64,000 nt of DNA, taken from Saccharomonospora sp. CUA-673. GTDB lineage: Bacteria > Actinomycetota > Actinomycetes > Mycobacteriales > Pseudonocardiaceae. Numbering within the stretch: position 1 is the stretch's first letter; each line of letters begins with the position of its first letter. Below the pieces are notes generated by a model, which saw only the letters and a list, made by a program, of their open reading frames with translations, made no database searches and had not been told where the DNA came from. The position numbers were made by a program, and so were the translations under genes. The stretch is taken from the NCBI RefSeq assembly GCF_001942305.1, contig NZ_MKKE01000084.1, positions 62,001 to 126,000 of the forward strand, written 5' to 3'. Below, piece after piece: positions 27,519 through 36,764 of the stretch.

Positions 27519-29120
27519 ATGTATCTGCACAGCACAGTCGGAGCGGAAACCACACCGCCCGACTCCACGAACCTCCTTGCGCAGGAAGAAGGCGGCGGAG
27601 GCCTCTTCGGCGGCATCGAGAGGTGGATCGAGGGGAACTTCACCCCGTTCTCCGAGTCCGTGTCGGGCTTCGTCTTCGGTGAGGTCGCGATCGGCGGGGT
27701 CGAGTTCCCGTGGATCGTCGCCTGGCTGATCCTGGGCGCGATCGTGTTCACGGTGTACTTCGGCTTCATTCAGATCCGGAAGCTGAAACTCGCCACCGAC
27801 ATCGTCCGCGGCAAGTACACCGACAAGAGCGAACCCGGCGAGATCAACCATTTCCAGGCCCTCGCTTCGGCTCTATCCGGCACCGTCGGCCTCGGCAACA
27901 TCGCCGGCGTCGGTGCCGCTGTCACGATCGGTGGTGCCGGTGCGACGTTCTGGATGATCTGCGCCGGCATCCTCGCGATGGCCACGAAGTTCGTCGAGTG
28001 CACCCTCGGTGTGAAGTACCGCGAGGAGCACGCCGACGGCACCGTGTCCGGCGGCCCGATGTACTACCTGAGCAAGGGCGTGCCGGAGGTCATCAAGGGC
28101 GCGTTCGGCGTCGGCCTCGGCAAGGTCCTCGCCGTCTGCACCGCCATCGGCATCCTGTTCTTCGGGATCATCGGCGGCAACATGTTCCAGTCGAACCAGG
28201 CGTTCGCGCAGCTGAAGAACGTGACGGGCGGCGACGACGGCTGGCTGGGCAACGACGGCTCGGCGCTGACGTTCGGCATCATCCTGGCGATCATCATCGG
28301 TGTCGTGCTGATCGGCGGCATCAAGTCGATCGGCAAGGTCACCTCGCGACTCGTGCCGGCGATGGCGTTGATCTACCTGGCCGCGTGCCTCGTGGTCATC
28401 GGCGCCAACCTCAGCGCCGTGCCCGGCGCCATCGGCACCATCCTCGAGGGTGCGTTCACCGGCGAGGGCGTCGCGGGCGGCATCATCGGTGCGCTGATCG
28501 TCGGTATCCAGCGGTCCGCCTTCTCGAACGAGGCCGGTGTCGGTTCGGCCCCGATCGCGCACTCCGCGGTGAAGACGAAGAACCCGCCGACCGAGGGGTT
28601 CGTGGCGCTGCTCGAGCCGTTCATCGACACGGTCATCATCTGTACCCTCACCGCGCTGACGATCGTCATCGCCGCTCCGGCCATCTGGAGCGAGGGCTTC
28701 ATCGCGGTCAACCAGGACGGTGCGGACGCGCCGGACGGCGTCACCGTCACCTCGGACGCGTTCGCCACGGTCATGCCGTGGTTCCCGTACCTGCTGACCG
28801 TCGCGGTGGTGCTGTTCGCCCTGTCGACGCTCATCACGTGGGGCTACTACGGCGAGAAGGCCTGGGGCTACCTGTTCGGCAAGAACCTCGTGTCGATCCG
28901 GATCTACCAGGTCATCTTCTGCACCATGTCGGCCGCGGGCGCGGTGATCACGCTCCAGTCGGTGATCGACTTCGCCGACTCGGTGCTGTTCGTGGTCGCA
29001 CTGTTCAACATCACGGGTCTGTATCTGCTGATGCCGATCGTGAAGAGGGAGGTCAAGGCCTTCCTCGGCAAGATCGACAGCGGTGAGATCCAACGGAACG
29101 ACAAGATGACCGAGGTCTGA
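27519..29120 (+). CDS. Alanine/glycine:cation symporter, AGCS family, copy 2
   Basis: An intact 533-residue AGCS carrier with about eleven helices, importing alanine or glycine with Na+ or H+. It contains TVGLGNIAGVGAAVTIGGAG and FSNEAGVGSAPIAHS, the conserved substrate and cation regions. It is nearly identical to copy 1 in the middle (KYTDKSEPGEINHFQALAS) and differs most at the N terminus and around residue 400. The ATG at 27519 gives the same N-terminal length as copy 1; an upstream ATG at 27477 adds 14 residues. A strong terminator follows at 29155. Confidence 0.92.
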   Translation: MYLHSTVGAETTPPDSTNLLAQEEGGGGLFGGIERWIEGNFTPFSESVSGFVFGEVAIGGVEFPWIVAWLILGAIVFTVYFGFIQIRKLKLATDIVRGKYTDKSEPGEINHFQALASALSGTVGLGNIAGVGAAVTIGGAGATFWMICAGILAMATKFVECTLGVKYREEHADGTVSGGPMYYLSKGVPEVIKGAFGVGLGKVLAVCTAIGILFFGIIGGNMFQSNQAFAQLKNVTGGDDGWLGNDGSALTFGIILAIIIGVVLIGGIKSIGKVTSRLVPAMALIYLAACLVVIGANLSAVPGAIGTILEGAFTGEGVAGGIIGALIVGIQRSAFSNEAGVGSAPIAHSAVKTKNPPTEGFVALLEPFIDTVIICTLTALTIVIAAPAIWSEGFIAVNQDGADAPDGVTVTSDAFATVMPWFPYLLTVAVVLFALSTLITWGYYGEKAWGYLFGKNLVSIRIYQVIFCTMSAAGAVITLQSVIDFADSVLFVVALFNITGLYLLMPIVKREVKAFLGKIDSGEIQRNDKMTEV

Positions 29121-29154
29121 CGGCTCCGGCCCGACGACCCCAGTCCCGGTAGCG

Positions 29155-29188
29155 ACGGCCCGGCATCCAACTGTGGGTGCCGGGCCGT
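29155..29188 (+). terminator. Rho-independent-type hairpin after the symporter
   Basis: A perfect 11-bp stem (ACGGCCCGGCA / TGCCGGGCCGT) with a 12-base loop sits 34 bases after the stop. No T run follows, as is common in high-GC actinobacteria. Confidence 0.8.
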
Positions 29189-29429
29189 TCGCCGTCGTCG
29201 GCGCCTGCAACACGTCCGAGTGGCTATGTCGACTACGCAAAGTGATTGACTGTGCGTCATCAAGGGATCACGTATTGTCGGGGCTGGTGGTGATGTTCGC
29301 CGCAAAACGGACCCCGCAACCACCCGTCCGGAGCAACAACGAAACAACCTCGCCCGTTCGCCCTACCGTGCAGCTGCACATGAATCTAGGGTTGGGCCGT
29401 GCGTACAGCACCGAAAGGTGGATTGGACA

Positions 29430-29537
29430 GTGTGCTTCACAGCGAGCTCCGCGTCGCGTTCGACGTGTCGCGCTGACCGTGGTTCGACGTCCACCGGCGG
29501 TTCCGCGCAGACCGCCGGGTCACCCACGCGCGCCTAG
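29430..29537 (+). CDS. Possible 35-codon leader peptide upstream of the flavohaemoglobin gene
   Basis: GTG at 29430 opens a frame reading MCFTASSASRSTCRADRG and ending at TAG 29537. It is Ser/Thr/Arg-rich with two Cys residues. It is preceded by CCGAAAGG 12 bases upstream; the same CCGAAAGG reappears before the next short frame at 29562. It could be a regulatory upstream frame or chance. Apart from this, 29562-29609 and the terminator at 29155-29188, I see nothing in the 29121-29605 spacer. Confidence 0.3.
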   Translation: MCFTASSASRSTCRADRGSTSTGGSAQTAGSPTRA

Positions 29538-29561
29538 CTCCGAAAGGCCCTGACGATCACA

Positions 29562-29609
29562 GTGCGTATCAACCTCGCCCCCTTCCACGAATCCGGCGTC
29601 GCGACATGA
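29562..29609 (+). CDS. Possible 15-codon coupling peptide overlapping the flavohaemoglobin start
   Basis: GTG 29562 reads MRINLAPFHESGVAT and stops at TGA 29607-29609, which overlaps the ATG of the flavohaemoglobin gene (ATGA). The overlap would allow translational coupling. No ribosome site precedes the flavohaemoglobin ATG itself, which makes coupling more credible. It remains a prediction. Confidence 0.35.
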   Translation: MRINLAPFHESGVAT

Positions 29610-30781
29610 CAGCCGAGCCGATCAACCCGATCCCGAAGGTCGCCGACAACCGGGAGACCCCGGAAGCCGTGACGACCATGGTTCGGCACGTCCGCGAGTC
29701 GTGGCAGGAGTGCGAGCCGTACACACCGGAGGTCGCCCAGTTCTTCTACGGGATGCTGTTCACGCTCGCCCCCGAGGCGCGCGACTTCTTCCCGATCCAC
29801 ATGGACGTGCGTAGCGGCAAGCTGGTGCGCGCGATCGTCAACATCCTGCAGTCGGTGGACCGGCCCGACGACGTCGCGCCCTACCTGGTGCAGCTGGGCC
29901 GCGACCACCGCAAGTTCGGCGTGCAGCCGCACCACTACGAGGCGATCGGGACGGCGCTGCTGGCCGCGGTGAAGCGCCAGTTGCAGGACTCGTGGACCCC
30001 GGAGGTGGAGCGCGCGTGGGCGGAGGCGTTCACCATCGTCGCCCGTTCGATGCAGGATGCGGCGGAGGCGGACGAGTACCCCGCGTCGTGGACGGGCACG
30101 GTCGCCGAGCACCGCAGGCTCAGCTGGGACCTGGCGTTGGTGCGGATCGAGCCGGATCGGCACATCCCGTTCCGGCCGGGGCAGTATCTGAGTGTCGAGG
30201 TTCCGCAGCGGCCGCGGTTGTGGCGCTACCTGTCCCCGGCGAACGCGCCGCGTCCCGACGGCTCGCTCGAGTTCCACGTGCGGGCGATCGACCGTGGGTG
30301 GGTGTCGCGGGGCATCGTGGGCCACACGCAGCCCGGTGACGTGTGGCGGTTCGGTGCGCCGATGGGCCGGCTGCACGTCGATCGCGACGCGGGCCGGGAC
30401 GTGCTGATGGTCGCGGGCGGCACCGGCGTAGCGCCGCTGCAGTCGCTGGTGGACGACCTGGGCCGATTCGGCCAGAACCCGAACGTGACGATCTTCTACG
30501 GCGGGCCGAAGCGTGAGGATCTGTATGCGCTGGAGGCGTTGCGTCAGTTGGCTGCGGTGAATCCGTGGCTGACGGTGGTTCCCGTGGTCGAGGAGGATGC
30601 GGGCCTGTCGGGTTTCGAGGTCGGCACGCTCGCCGACGCGGTCACGGCGCACGGCGCATGGCAGGACCACGACGTGCTGGTGTCGGGTTCGCCGTCGATG
30701 GTCCGGGCGACGGTGAGCCGCATGCTCGTCGCCGGTACGACGCTCGACCAGATCCGCTACGACCCGTTCACGGTGGAGTGA
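29606..30781 (+). CDS. Flavohaemoglobin-like globin/FAD-NAD reductase
   Basis: A 391-residue fusion. An N-terminal globin domain (about 1-150) has the proximal haem His in the segment DHRKFGVQPHHY. A ferredoxin-reductase-type FAD domain follows (LWRYLSPANAP), then an NAD(P) domain (VAGGTGVAPLQSLVDD, VLVSGSPSM). Such proteins oxidise NO to nitrate or serve as single-component oxygen or electron carriers. The globin differs from classical Hmp and fits the actinobacterial type. The acyl-CoA-dehydrogenase-like gene 145 bases downstream may use its electrons, which is speculation. Confidence 0.85.
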   Translation: MTAEPINPIPKVADNRETPEAVTTMVRHVRESWQECEPYTPEVAQFFYGMLFTLAPEARDFFPIHMDVRSGKLVRAIVNILQSVDRPDDVAPYLVQLGRDHRKFGVQPHHYEAIGTALLAAVKRQLQDSWTPEVERAWAEAFTIVARSMQDAAEADEYPASWTGTVAEHRRLSWDLALVRIEPDRHIPFRPGQYLSVEVPQRPRLWRYLSPANAPRPDGSLEFHVRAIDRGWVSRGIVGHTQPGDVWRFGAPMGRLHVDRDAGRDVLMVAGGTGVAPLQSLVDDLGRFGQNPNVTIFYGGPKREDLYALEALRQLAAVNPWLTVVPVVEEDAGLSGFEVGTLADAVTAHGAWQDHDVLVSGSPSMVRATVSRMLVAGTTLDQIRYDPFTVE

Positions 30782-30925
30782 CCTCGTCCGCGCGGGTGAG
30801 AACACTCCATTACTAACTCTCGAAAACAATTTCTTCGCACGTCGGAACATTCTCGCCGGAAAATCGGTGTTCCCACATTCTGGATTTGCTTTCTTCGGCT
30901 TGATGGGCGCTTCTACGTTGAGCTC

Positions 30926-31998
30926 ATGAGCCGACACATCTTGACTGACGAACTGCTGCACACCCTCCACGCCCGCGCCGCCGGCGATGGGGCCGATGCC
31001 GATGCGCTGGCGGAGGATCTGGCCGATCTGGCGGGGGCGGGTTTTCTCCGGGCCGCGGTGCCGGAGGAGCTCGGTGGTGAGGGTTTGAGTGTGCATGAGG
31101 TGAATCTGGAGCTACGGAGGTTGGCGTATTGGGCGCGCCGACGGCGCGTGTGGTGGCTGTGCACGTGTTCTGGACGGGCGCGGCGGCGGATGTGCACCGT
31201 GGTGGGGATCGCCGGTTGACGTGGTTGTTGGAGGAGGCCGTGGCGGGCCGGTTCGTCTCGGCGAGCCACGGTGAGACGGCGGACGTTCCGGCGGCCACGT
31301 CGGCCGTTCCGGTGCCGGGTGGGTATGTGTTCGACGGCCACGTGCCGGCGACGCCGTTGGCGTCGGTGTGGAACTGGTTGGGCGTGCACGCCACGAACTC
31401 CACCGATCCGCAGGGTTCGACCGTGGTGCATGCGTTCGTGGACCGTTCCGCCGACGGTGTTCGGGTGGATCGTGAGGACACGGTGCTCGAGAACGTGTTC
31501 GTGCCACGGGAAAAGGTCGTCGAGACCGTCGCGTTCGGACACCGCCCGGGTACCGTGTCGCGCATTTTCCCGTGGGCGCTGCCCTTGTTGGGCAACGTGT
31601 CGCTCGGTATCGCGGAGCGTGCGCTCGACACGGCGACGGACAGTGCGCGCCGCCGCAACGCCGCCCATGTCGGTGCCAATTCGGTGCCGCACACGTCGTC
31701 GGTGCAGCACCGTACGGCGGAGGCAAGGCTGTTGTTGGAGAACGAGACGGCCCGGTTGGACAATCTCACCACTGCCCTGGCCGGCGGCTACGTTCCCGAC
31801 GAGTTGTTGGCGACGTTGTCGGCGGCGAAGCAGCAGGCCGCCGACACGGCCACCCAGGTCGTGGACCTGTCGTTGGAGATCGCGGGCGCAAGCTCGATCC
31901 ATGCGCAGGGCGAGCTGAAGCGTCTGCACCACGATGTCCGCACCGGCGCGTTCGACACCACGGGCGGCCGCCGTCCGGAGGTGGCCGCCGCATCGTAG
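30926..31998 (+). CDS. Acyl-CoA dehydrogenase-like flavoprotein (frame broken near 31131)
   Basis: A 357-residue protein of the acyl-CoA dehydrogenase/flavin monooxygenase (DszC, NcnH) superfamily after restoring one base. The N-terminal helical domain (LAGAGFLRAAVPEELGGEGL) is read from ATG 30926. The middle and C-terminal domains continue in a second frame after LRRLAYWA. The protein is shorter than catalytic ACADs, and the usual catalytic Glu cannot be placed, so a monooxygenase role or a non-CoA substrate is possible. A hairpin at 32015 closes the unit. Confidence 0.72.
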
Positions 31999-32014
31999 TT
32001 CTCGGGTCCGACGG

Positions 32015-32037
32015 CCCGCCATCAGCACGATGGCGGG
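32015..32037 (+). terminator. Hairpin terminator
   Basis: An 8-bp stem CCCGCCAT / ATGGCGGG with a 7-base loop sits 17 bases after the acyl-CoA-dehydrogenase-like gene. Confidence 0.6.
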
Positions 32038-32218
32038 TCGTGTCGTGTGATGCACTGTCCGTTTCGGACGATCATGGTGGGAGCGGCGCGAGTTGGCGAT
32101 CGGCATCGTCCGCCACGCCGCATCCGCCCGGCGGCCCGAGGCACCCCGACCGGAGTCCAACACCGTCTTCGACCCAGGTCGGGTGCGCAGGCCGACCCGC
32201 GCGGCGATACTGACACCC

Positions 32219-33397
32219 GTGACCACCGACGCCGCACCGCGACTCACGCCGTCCCAGCAGACATGGCGGATCCTCGCGGCCGCGGCGCTCGGCCTTCTGG
32301 CGTGGTGGTCCAATGCGGCGCTGCTCCTCCAGGTCGGGCCGCTGCCCACCTGGTACGCCATCGGTGACCCTGCGGTGGGGGTGGCTTGCCTGACCGCGGT
32401 CCTGTGGCGTCGGCGGTTCCCGTTCACCGTCGCGATGATCACCGCCGTGGCGACCGTCGCCTCGACCGCGGCGGCCGGCGCGGCACTCCTGGCGTTGTGC
32501 TCGCTGGCCACCCGTCGACGTCCGGTCGAGATCGCTCCCGCGGCCGTCGTCCTGGCGGGGATCTCGCAGCTCTACGTCGAGTACGGCATGGGCGATCCGG
32601 CGGACGGTCCACTGTGGCTCCAACTGTTCGCGGGGGCACTCGTCACGGGAATCGCAGCGGCCGTCGGCGCGGCGATCGGCGCACGCCGCGTCGAGCTGCG
32701 ATCCCTGCGCCAACGCGCCGAGAGCGCCGAACGCGAGCAGCACGCCCGCGCCGCGCAGGCCCGCACCCAGGAACGCAACCGGATCGCCCGCGAGATGCAC
32801 GACGTGCTCGCCCATCGCATCTCCCTCGTGTCGATGCAGGCCGGGGTTCTCGACCACCGCAGCGACCTCGGCGCCGAGGACAGCCGCGTCCTGGTCCGCA
32901 GCATCGCCGACAGCTCCCGCCGCGCACTCGAGGAACTGCGCGAGGTCCTCGGCGTGCTCCGCGCCGAACCGGACGGTCCCGAACCGCCCCAACCTTCTCT
33001 CGAGGAGGTGCCGAACCTCGTCGATGAAGCACGGTCGGCGGGGCTGGACGTCATTCTCGCGACGGACATGCCGTCCGTGCCGTCCGAAACCGTGGGCCGC
33101 ACCTGCTACCGGATCGTCCGGGAGGGACTCACCAACGCCGCCAAGCACGCCCCCGGCTCGCGGGTGAGCGTCACGGTCGAGCGGAACGACATCGGACACC
33201 TACACGTCATCGTCCGCAATTCACCCACGCCCACCCCGGCTCCGGCACCACCGGTGTCCGGATTCGGGCTGCTCGGACTCGCCGAACGCGTACAGCTCGC
33301 CGGAGGCGCGCTCGACCACCGCGCCACGGCCGACGGCGGCTACGTCCTCACCGCGCGGCTACCGTCGACCGGCATCGATGTGGAGAAAGGATCCTGA
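32219..33397 (+). CDS. NarL-type sensor histidine kinase
   Basis: A 392-residue kinase with an N-terminal membrane domain of four to five helices (about 15-145). A coiled segment and the HisKA_3 dimerisation region follow, with the phosphorylated His in IAREMHDVLAHRISLVSMQAG. The HATPase part includes EGLTNAAKHAPGS and GFGLLGLAERVQLAGG. The signal is unknown. The GTG at 32219 is preceded by GATACT seven bases upstream, which fits a -10 box for a leaderless message. The response-regulator gene starts immediately after the TGA. Confidence 0.9.
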   Translation: MTTDAAPRLTPSQQTWRILAAAALGLLAWWSNAALLLQVGPLPTWYAIGDPAVGVACLTAVLWRRRFPFTVAMITAVATVASTAAAGAALLALCSLATRRRPVEIAPAAVVLAGISQLYVEYGMGDPADGPLWLQLFAGALVTGIAAAVGAAIGARRVELRSLRQRAESAEREQHARAAQARTQERNRIAREMHDVLAHRISLVSMQAGVLDHRSDLGAEDSRVLVRSIADSSRRALEELREVLGVLRAEPDGPEPPQPSLEEVPNLVDEARSAGLDVILATDMPSVPSETVGRTCYRIVREGLTNAAKHAPGSRVSVTVERNDIGHLHVIVRNSPTPTPAPAPPVSGFGLLGLAERVQLAGGALDHRATADGGYVLTARLPSTGIDVEKGS

Positions 33398-34069
33398 GTG
33401 GACAACGACCCGACGCGGGTGCTCATCGTCGATGACGACCAGTTGGTGCGCATGGCACTGCGACTCGTCCTGGAGGGGGAGTCCGATCTGGCCGTCGTCG
33501 CAGAGGCACCGGACGGTGACGCCGCCATCGACGCGGTCGCCGAGTACGCACCCGACGTCGTCCTCATGGACGTGCGCATGCCCGGCCGGGACGGAATCGA
33601 CGCCACCACCGCGATCCTGGATGCCGCGGACCCGCCGCGGGTCCTCATGTTGACGACCTTCGACTCCGACGATCTCGTGGTCGGCGCCCTGCGCGCCGGG
33701 GCGCTCGGCTTCGTCCTCAAGGACACGCCACCCGCGCAGATCGTCGACGCCGTCCGCACGGTCGCCGCCGGGGACCCCACCCTGTCGCCGACCGCCGCGG
33801 CGCGCGTGATCGCCGCCGCGACCGCGGCCCCGCCCGCCGACACCCGCGCGGCCTCCCGGGAGACCGCGCGGGCGAAGTTGTCCACATTGACCGAACGGGA
33901 ACTCGACACCGCGCGGGCGATCGCCGAGGGACTGGGCAACCCGGAGATCGCGCAGCGGCTGCATATCAGCGTGGCCACCGTGAAGGCCCACACCGGAAAC
34001 CTGCTGTCGAAACTGGCCGTAGGCAACCGGGTGCAGATCGCGCTCGTCGTCCGCGACGCGGAGGCGTGA
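33398..34069 (+). CDS. NarL/LuxR family response regulator
   Basis: A 223-residue partner of the kinase just upstream. The receiver domain has VDDDQ, the phospho-acceptor Asp in VVLMDVRMPG, and the conserved Lys in FVLKDTPP. The output is a LuxR HTH, LTERELDTARAIAEGLGNPEIA with VATVKAHTGNLLSKL. The 20-residue linker is Ala-rich. The gene is directly adjacent to the kinase stop, and its own stop is six bases from the stop of the convergent peptidase gene. Target genes are unknown. Confidence 0.93.
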   Translation: MDNDPTRVLIVDDDQLVRMALRLVLEGESDLAVVAEAPDGDAAIDAVAEYAPDVVLMDVRMPGRDGIDATTAILDAADPPRVLMLTTFDSDDLVVGALRAGALGFVLKDTPPAQIVDAVRTVAAGDPTLSPTAAARVIAAATAAPPADTRAASRETARAKLSTLTERELDTARAIAEGLGNPEIAQRLHISVATVKAHTGNLLSKLAVGNRVQIALVVRDAEA

Positions 34070-34075
34070 GCACCG

Positions 34076-35584
34076 CTACTGCCCGGTGACCCGCTCGTCC
34101 GGTTCCGCCGCGCACGCCATGTCCTGCGCCGGCATGCGCCCGGTGGTCAGATACTCGGTCGTCGCCTCGTTGGAGCACGTGTTGGCACCGAACGGGTACA
34201 CGCCGTGTCCACCCTGGTCGGCGGTCACCATCGTCGCGCGACTCCCGAAGGCCTTCCGCAGTTCGAGCGCACCCGCCAACGGGGTCGCCGGATCACGTTC
34301 GTTCTGAACCATGAGCACATTGGACGGACCGTCGTCACCGATGGCGACCGGCTGCTCGGGCCGTTCGTCCGGCCAGAACGCGCACGGGCTGACGTTGGCC
34401 GTCGACCCGCCGAGCATCGGGTACTTCAGCCGATCCACGGCAACGTTGCGCCGGTAGTCGCGCACCGAATCCGGCCAGCGCGAATCGGCACAGGTCACGG
34501 CGAGCCGGGCGGACATCAGGTTCTCCATGTCGCCCGACGGCGACGGAGGAGGGTCCGGAAGCGGGCTGTTCTCGTCGAGCGCCTGCCACATCTCGGCCAG
34601 CAGCGGCAGAAGGGCGTCGACGTACAGGAGCTCGAACGTCATGCCACGAAATATCGTGCCGTCGATGCCCTCGACGGGTGTGTCGTCGAGACGTGCGGCC
34701 AGTTCGAAGAACTTGGCCGTCACCTCGGCCTCCGTCGTACCCAGTCCGTACTCCGGTCGGGCGGCGGCGAACTCCGCGAAGTCCGGGAATCGATCAGCCA
34801 TGCCACGGGCGAACCCGCGCATCGCGTCGTAGTCGTAGCCGCCCGCACCCAGGTTGCTGTCGAGCACGACCCGGTCGCTGCGTTCCGGGAACATGGTCGT
34901 ATAGGTCGCGCCGAGGTAGGTGCCGTAGGAGGCGCCCAGGTAGGACACCTTCTGTTCGGCGAGCGCCGCACGGAGCCGATCCATGTCGCGTGCGGTGTTC
35001 GCGGTGGTGAGGTGCGGCAACATCCACCCCGTGCTCGACGTCGCGCACTGCTCGGCGATCGTCCGCGCGAACGTCGCTTCCTCCCTGACGTCGGCGCTCG
35101 TGTGGGCGTACTGGGGAAACGCACCGCGCGCCCGCTGCTCGTCCGTCAGGTCGCAGGTCACCGGGGCGCTGCGTCCGACACCACGAGGGTCCATGCCGAT
35201 GAGGTCGTAGGAGTCCAGCACCTGCTCCGGCAGTCCGGCAGCCAACTGAGCCGGATACTCGAGGCCCGGACCGCCCGGGCCTCCCGGATTGGTCAGCAGC
35301 ACACCGCGCCGTTTCGCCGGATTCTCGCTCGGCAGGCGGGACACGTGTACCTCGATCGTGGTCCCTCCGGGTTCCCGATAGTCCACTGGGACCGTCAGCG
35401 TCGAGCACTCCAGGTCGGGTGTGTCGATCTCCTCGGGGCACGGACCCCACGTCAGGCCCTCCGGGCCGGCCGACCCACTCCGCTCCTCCGACGCCGCTGC
35501 CGCGGCTCCAGGGACGGCCACCACTCCTGGCACCGCTGTCAACGCCGTGGCCCCCGCCATGATCAAAGCTGCGGTCCTGCGCAT
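34076..35584 (-). CDS. Secreted alpha/beta hydrolase, tripeptidyl aminopeptidase (TAP) type
   Basis: A 502-residue exported serine peptidase-like hydrolase. The signal peptide is the first 31 residues (MRRTAALIMAGATALTAVPG then AAAA). The oxyanion region is GYDLIGMDPRGVGRSAP. The nucleophile Ser is in YLGASYGTYLGATYTTMFP. The acid Asp is in QNERDPATPL and the His in TADQGGHGVYPFG. The C-terminal TAP-like cap with Cys residues is complete. It would release N-terminal peptides outside the cell. The 35585-35894 spacer upstream holds repeat array B and no other gene. Confidence 0.9.
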   Translation of the reverse strand: MRRTAALIMAGATALTAVPGVVAVPGAAAAASEERSGSAGPEGLTWGPCPEEIDTPDLECSTLTVPVDYREPGGTTIEVHVSRLPSENPAKRRGVLLTNPGGPGGPGLEYPAQLAAGLPEQVLDSYDLIGMDPRGVGRSAPVTCDLTDEQRARGAFPQYAHTSADVREEATFARTIAEQCATSSTGWMLPHLTTANTARDMDRLRAALAEQKVSYLGASYGTYLGATYTTMFPERSDRVVLDSNLGAGGYDYDAMRGFARGMADRFPDFAEFAAARPEYGLGTTEAEVTAKFFELAARLDDTPVEGIDGTIFRGMTFELLYVDALLPLLAEMWQALDENSPLPDPPPSPSGDMENLMSARLAVTCADSRWPDSVRDYRRNVAVDRLKYPMLGGSTANVSPCAFWPDERPEQPVAIGDDGPSNVLMVQNERDPATPLAGALELRKAFGSRATMVTADQGGHGVYPFGANTCSNEATTEYLTTGRMPAQDMACAAEPDERVTGQ

Positions 35585-35727
35585 GTGTCGCCCCACAATC
35601 CGATATCCCCGCTGTCGATACCGGAGTGATTCTTCGCGAGCACCAGCGCGATCCGCATCGGCCCGGCGACTACGTATCTCCCCACCCCAAGGCGAAAGCG
35701 GGATCAGCCCCAGGTCGCAGACCCGAG

Positions 35728-35811
35728 GCCGTGTCAGCACCCCGCGTCGCCGTGTCAGCGTTTGGCGTCGCCGTGTTTGCGTTTGGCGTCGCCGTGTTGG
35801 CGACCTGGAGC
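35728..35811. repeat. 21-bp tandem repeat array B (4 units)
   Basis: Four contiguous 21-bp units, the first three beginning GCCGTGTCAGC, GCCGTGTCAGC and GCCGTGTTTGC, and the last partial. They lie in the divergent region before the dienelactone hydrolase gene. Array C lies after that gene in inverted orientation. Confidence 0.85.
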
Positions 35812-35894
35812 GCACGGCATCCGGCCCACCTCGCCCGCGACCTGTCAACCATCCAACCCACAACCGCTCGCGCCACCCACCCACACCTGCGACG

Positions 35895-36650
35895 ATGGGA
35901 GTTCCCTACCCGCTGGGAGTTGTGGTGGAGACGAGGATCGAGGTCGAGGACGGGTCGATCGGGGGCTATCTGGCGGTCCCGCAGCCGGAGGTGTCGGGGC
36001 CGGGTCCGTGGCCGGGCGTCGTGGTGGTGCACGACGTTTTCGGGATCACGCGGGACACGCGGCTGATCACGGACCGGTTCGCGACGGCGGGTTTCGTGGC
36101 GTTGGCACCGGATCTGTACTCACGGGGCGGGCTGGTGCGATGCGTCCGGTCGGTGTTCCGGGCGATGTTGGCAGGTGAGGGCCGCGCGTTCGCCGACCTC
36201 GACGCGACGCGCCGGACGTTGGCGGCACGCGCTGACTGCACGTCCCACGTGGGGATCGTGGGTTTCTGTCTGGGTGGCGGGTTCGCGTTGGTGGCAGCCA
36301 ACAGCGGTTTCGGCGCGTCGGCGCCGTACTACGGCCAGCTGCCTGCGGACATGTCGGTGCTCGACGACGCGTGCCCGGTGGTCGCGAGTTTCGGCGGCAA
36401 GGACCCGACGTTGAAGGGCGCGGCGGCCACGCTCGAGGCCGAGCTCACCGCGCGCGGTGTCACCCATGACGTCAAGGAGTATCCGCAGGCCAAGCACAGC
36501 TTCGCCAATCAGCTGCCGCTGGGCCCGTTCAACCTCGCCGCGCGCATCACGGGGTTCGCCTACGACCACGAGGCCAGCGAGGACTCGTGGCGCCGGGTGC
36601 TCGCGTTCTTCCACGAACACCTCGCCGGTCCGCAGGCCTCGCAGGGCTGA
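35895..36650 (+). CDS. Dienelactone hydrolase family protein
   Basis: A 251-residue alpha/beta hydrolase of the carboxymethylenebutenolidase family. The nucleophile is the Cys of GFCLGGGFALVAA. The acid is the Asp of FGGKDPTLKGAA and the base the His of QAKHSFANQ. The segment WPGVVVVHDVFGITRDTRLITDRFA is the normal first half. I use the ATG at 35895; GTGs at 35919 and 35922 are alternatives that shorten the protein by eight or nine residues. The gene stands alone between inverted repeat arrays B and C. The natural substrate is not known. Confidence 0.88.
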   Translation: MGVPYPLGVVVETRIEVEDGSIGGYLAVPQPEVSGPGPWPGVVVVHDVFGITRDTRLITDRFATAGFVALAPDLYSRGGLVRCVRSVFRAMLAGEGRAFADLDATRRTLAARADCTSHVGIVGFCLGGGFALVAANSGFGASAPYYGQLPADMSVLDDACPVVASFGGKDPTLKGAAATLEAELTARGVTHDVKEYPQAKHSFANQLPLGPFNLAARITGFAYDHEASEDSWRRVLAFFHEHLAGPQASQG

Positions 36651-36657
36651 CCGACCG

Positions 36658-36762
36658 CAGAACGCCAACACGGCGACGCGGGATGCTGACACGCCCGCGC
36701 GAGGTGCTGACACGGTGTCGCAGAATGCCAACACGGCGACGCCAGGTGCTGACACGGCCGCG
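36658..36762. repeat. 21-bp tandem repeat array C (5 units, inverted relative to B)
   Basis: Exactly five 21-bp units (105 bp) with cores GCCAACACGGCGACG and GGTGCTGACACGG, the reverse complement of the array B unit. It fills the space between the stop of the dienelactone hydrolase gene and the stop of hspR, both of which point into it. Confidence 0.88.
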
Positions 36763-36764
36763 TT

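Noticed and set aside
29173..29553. A 126-codon frame between the symporter and flavohaemoglobin genes
   Set aside because: It runs through the terminator hairpin, has no ribosome site, and its Arg/Pro-rich composition matches random high-GC reading.
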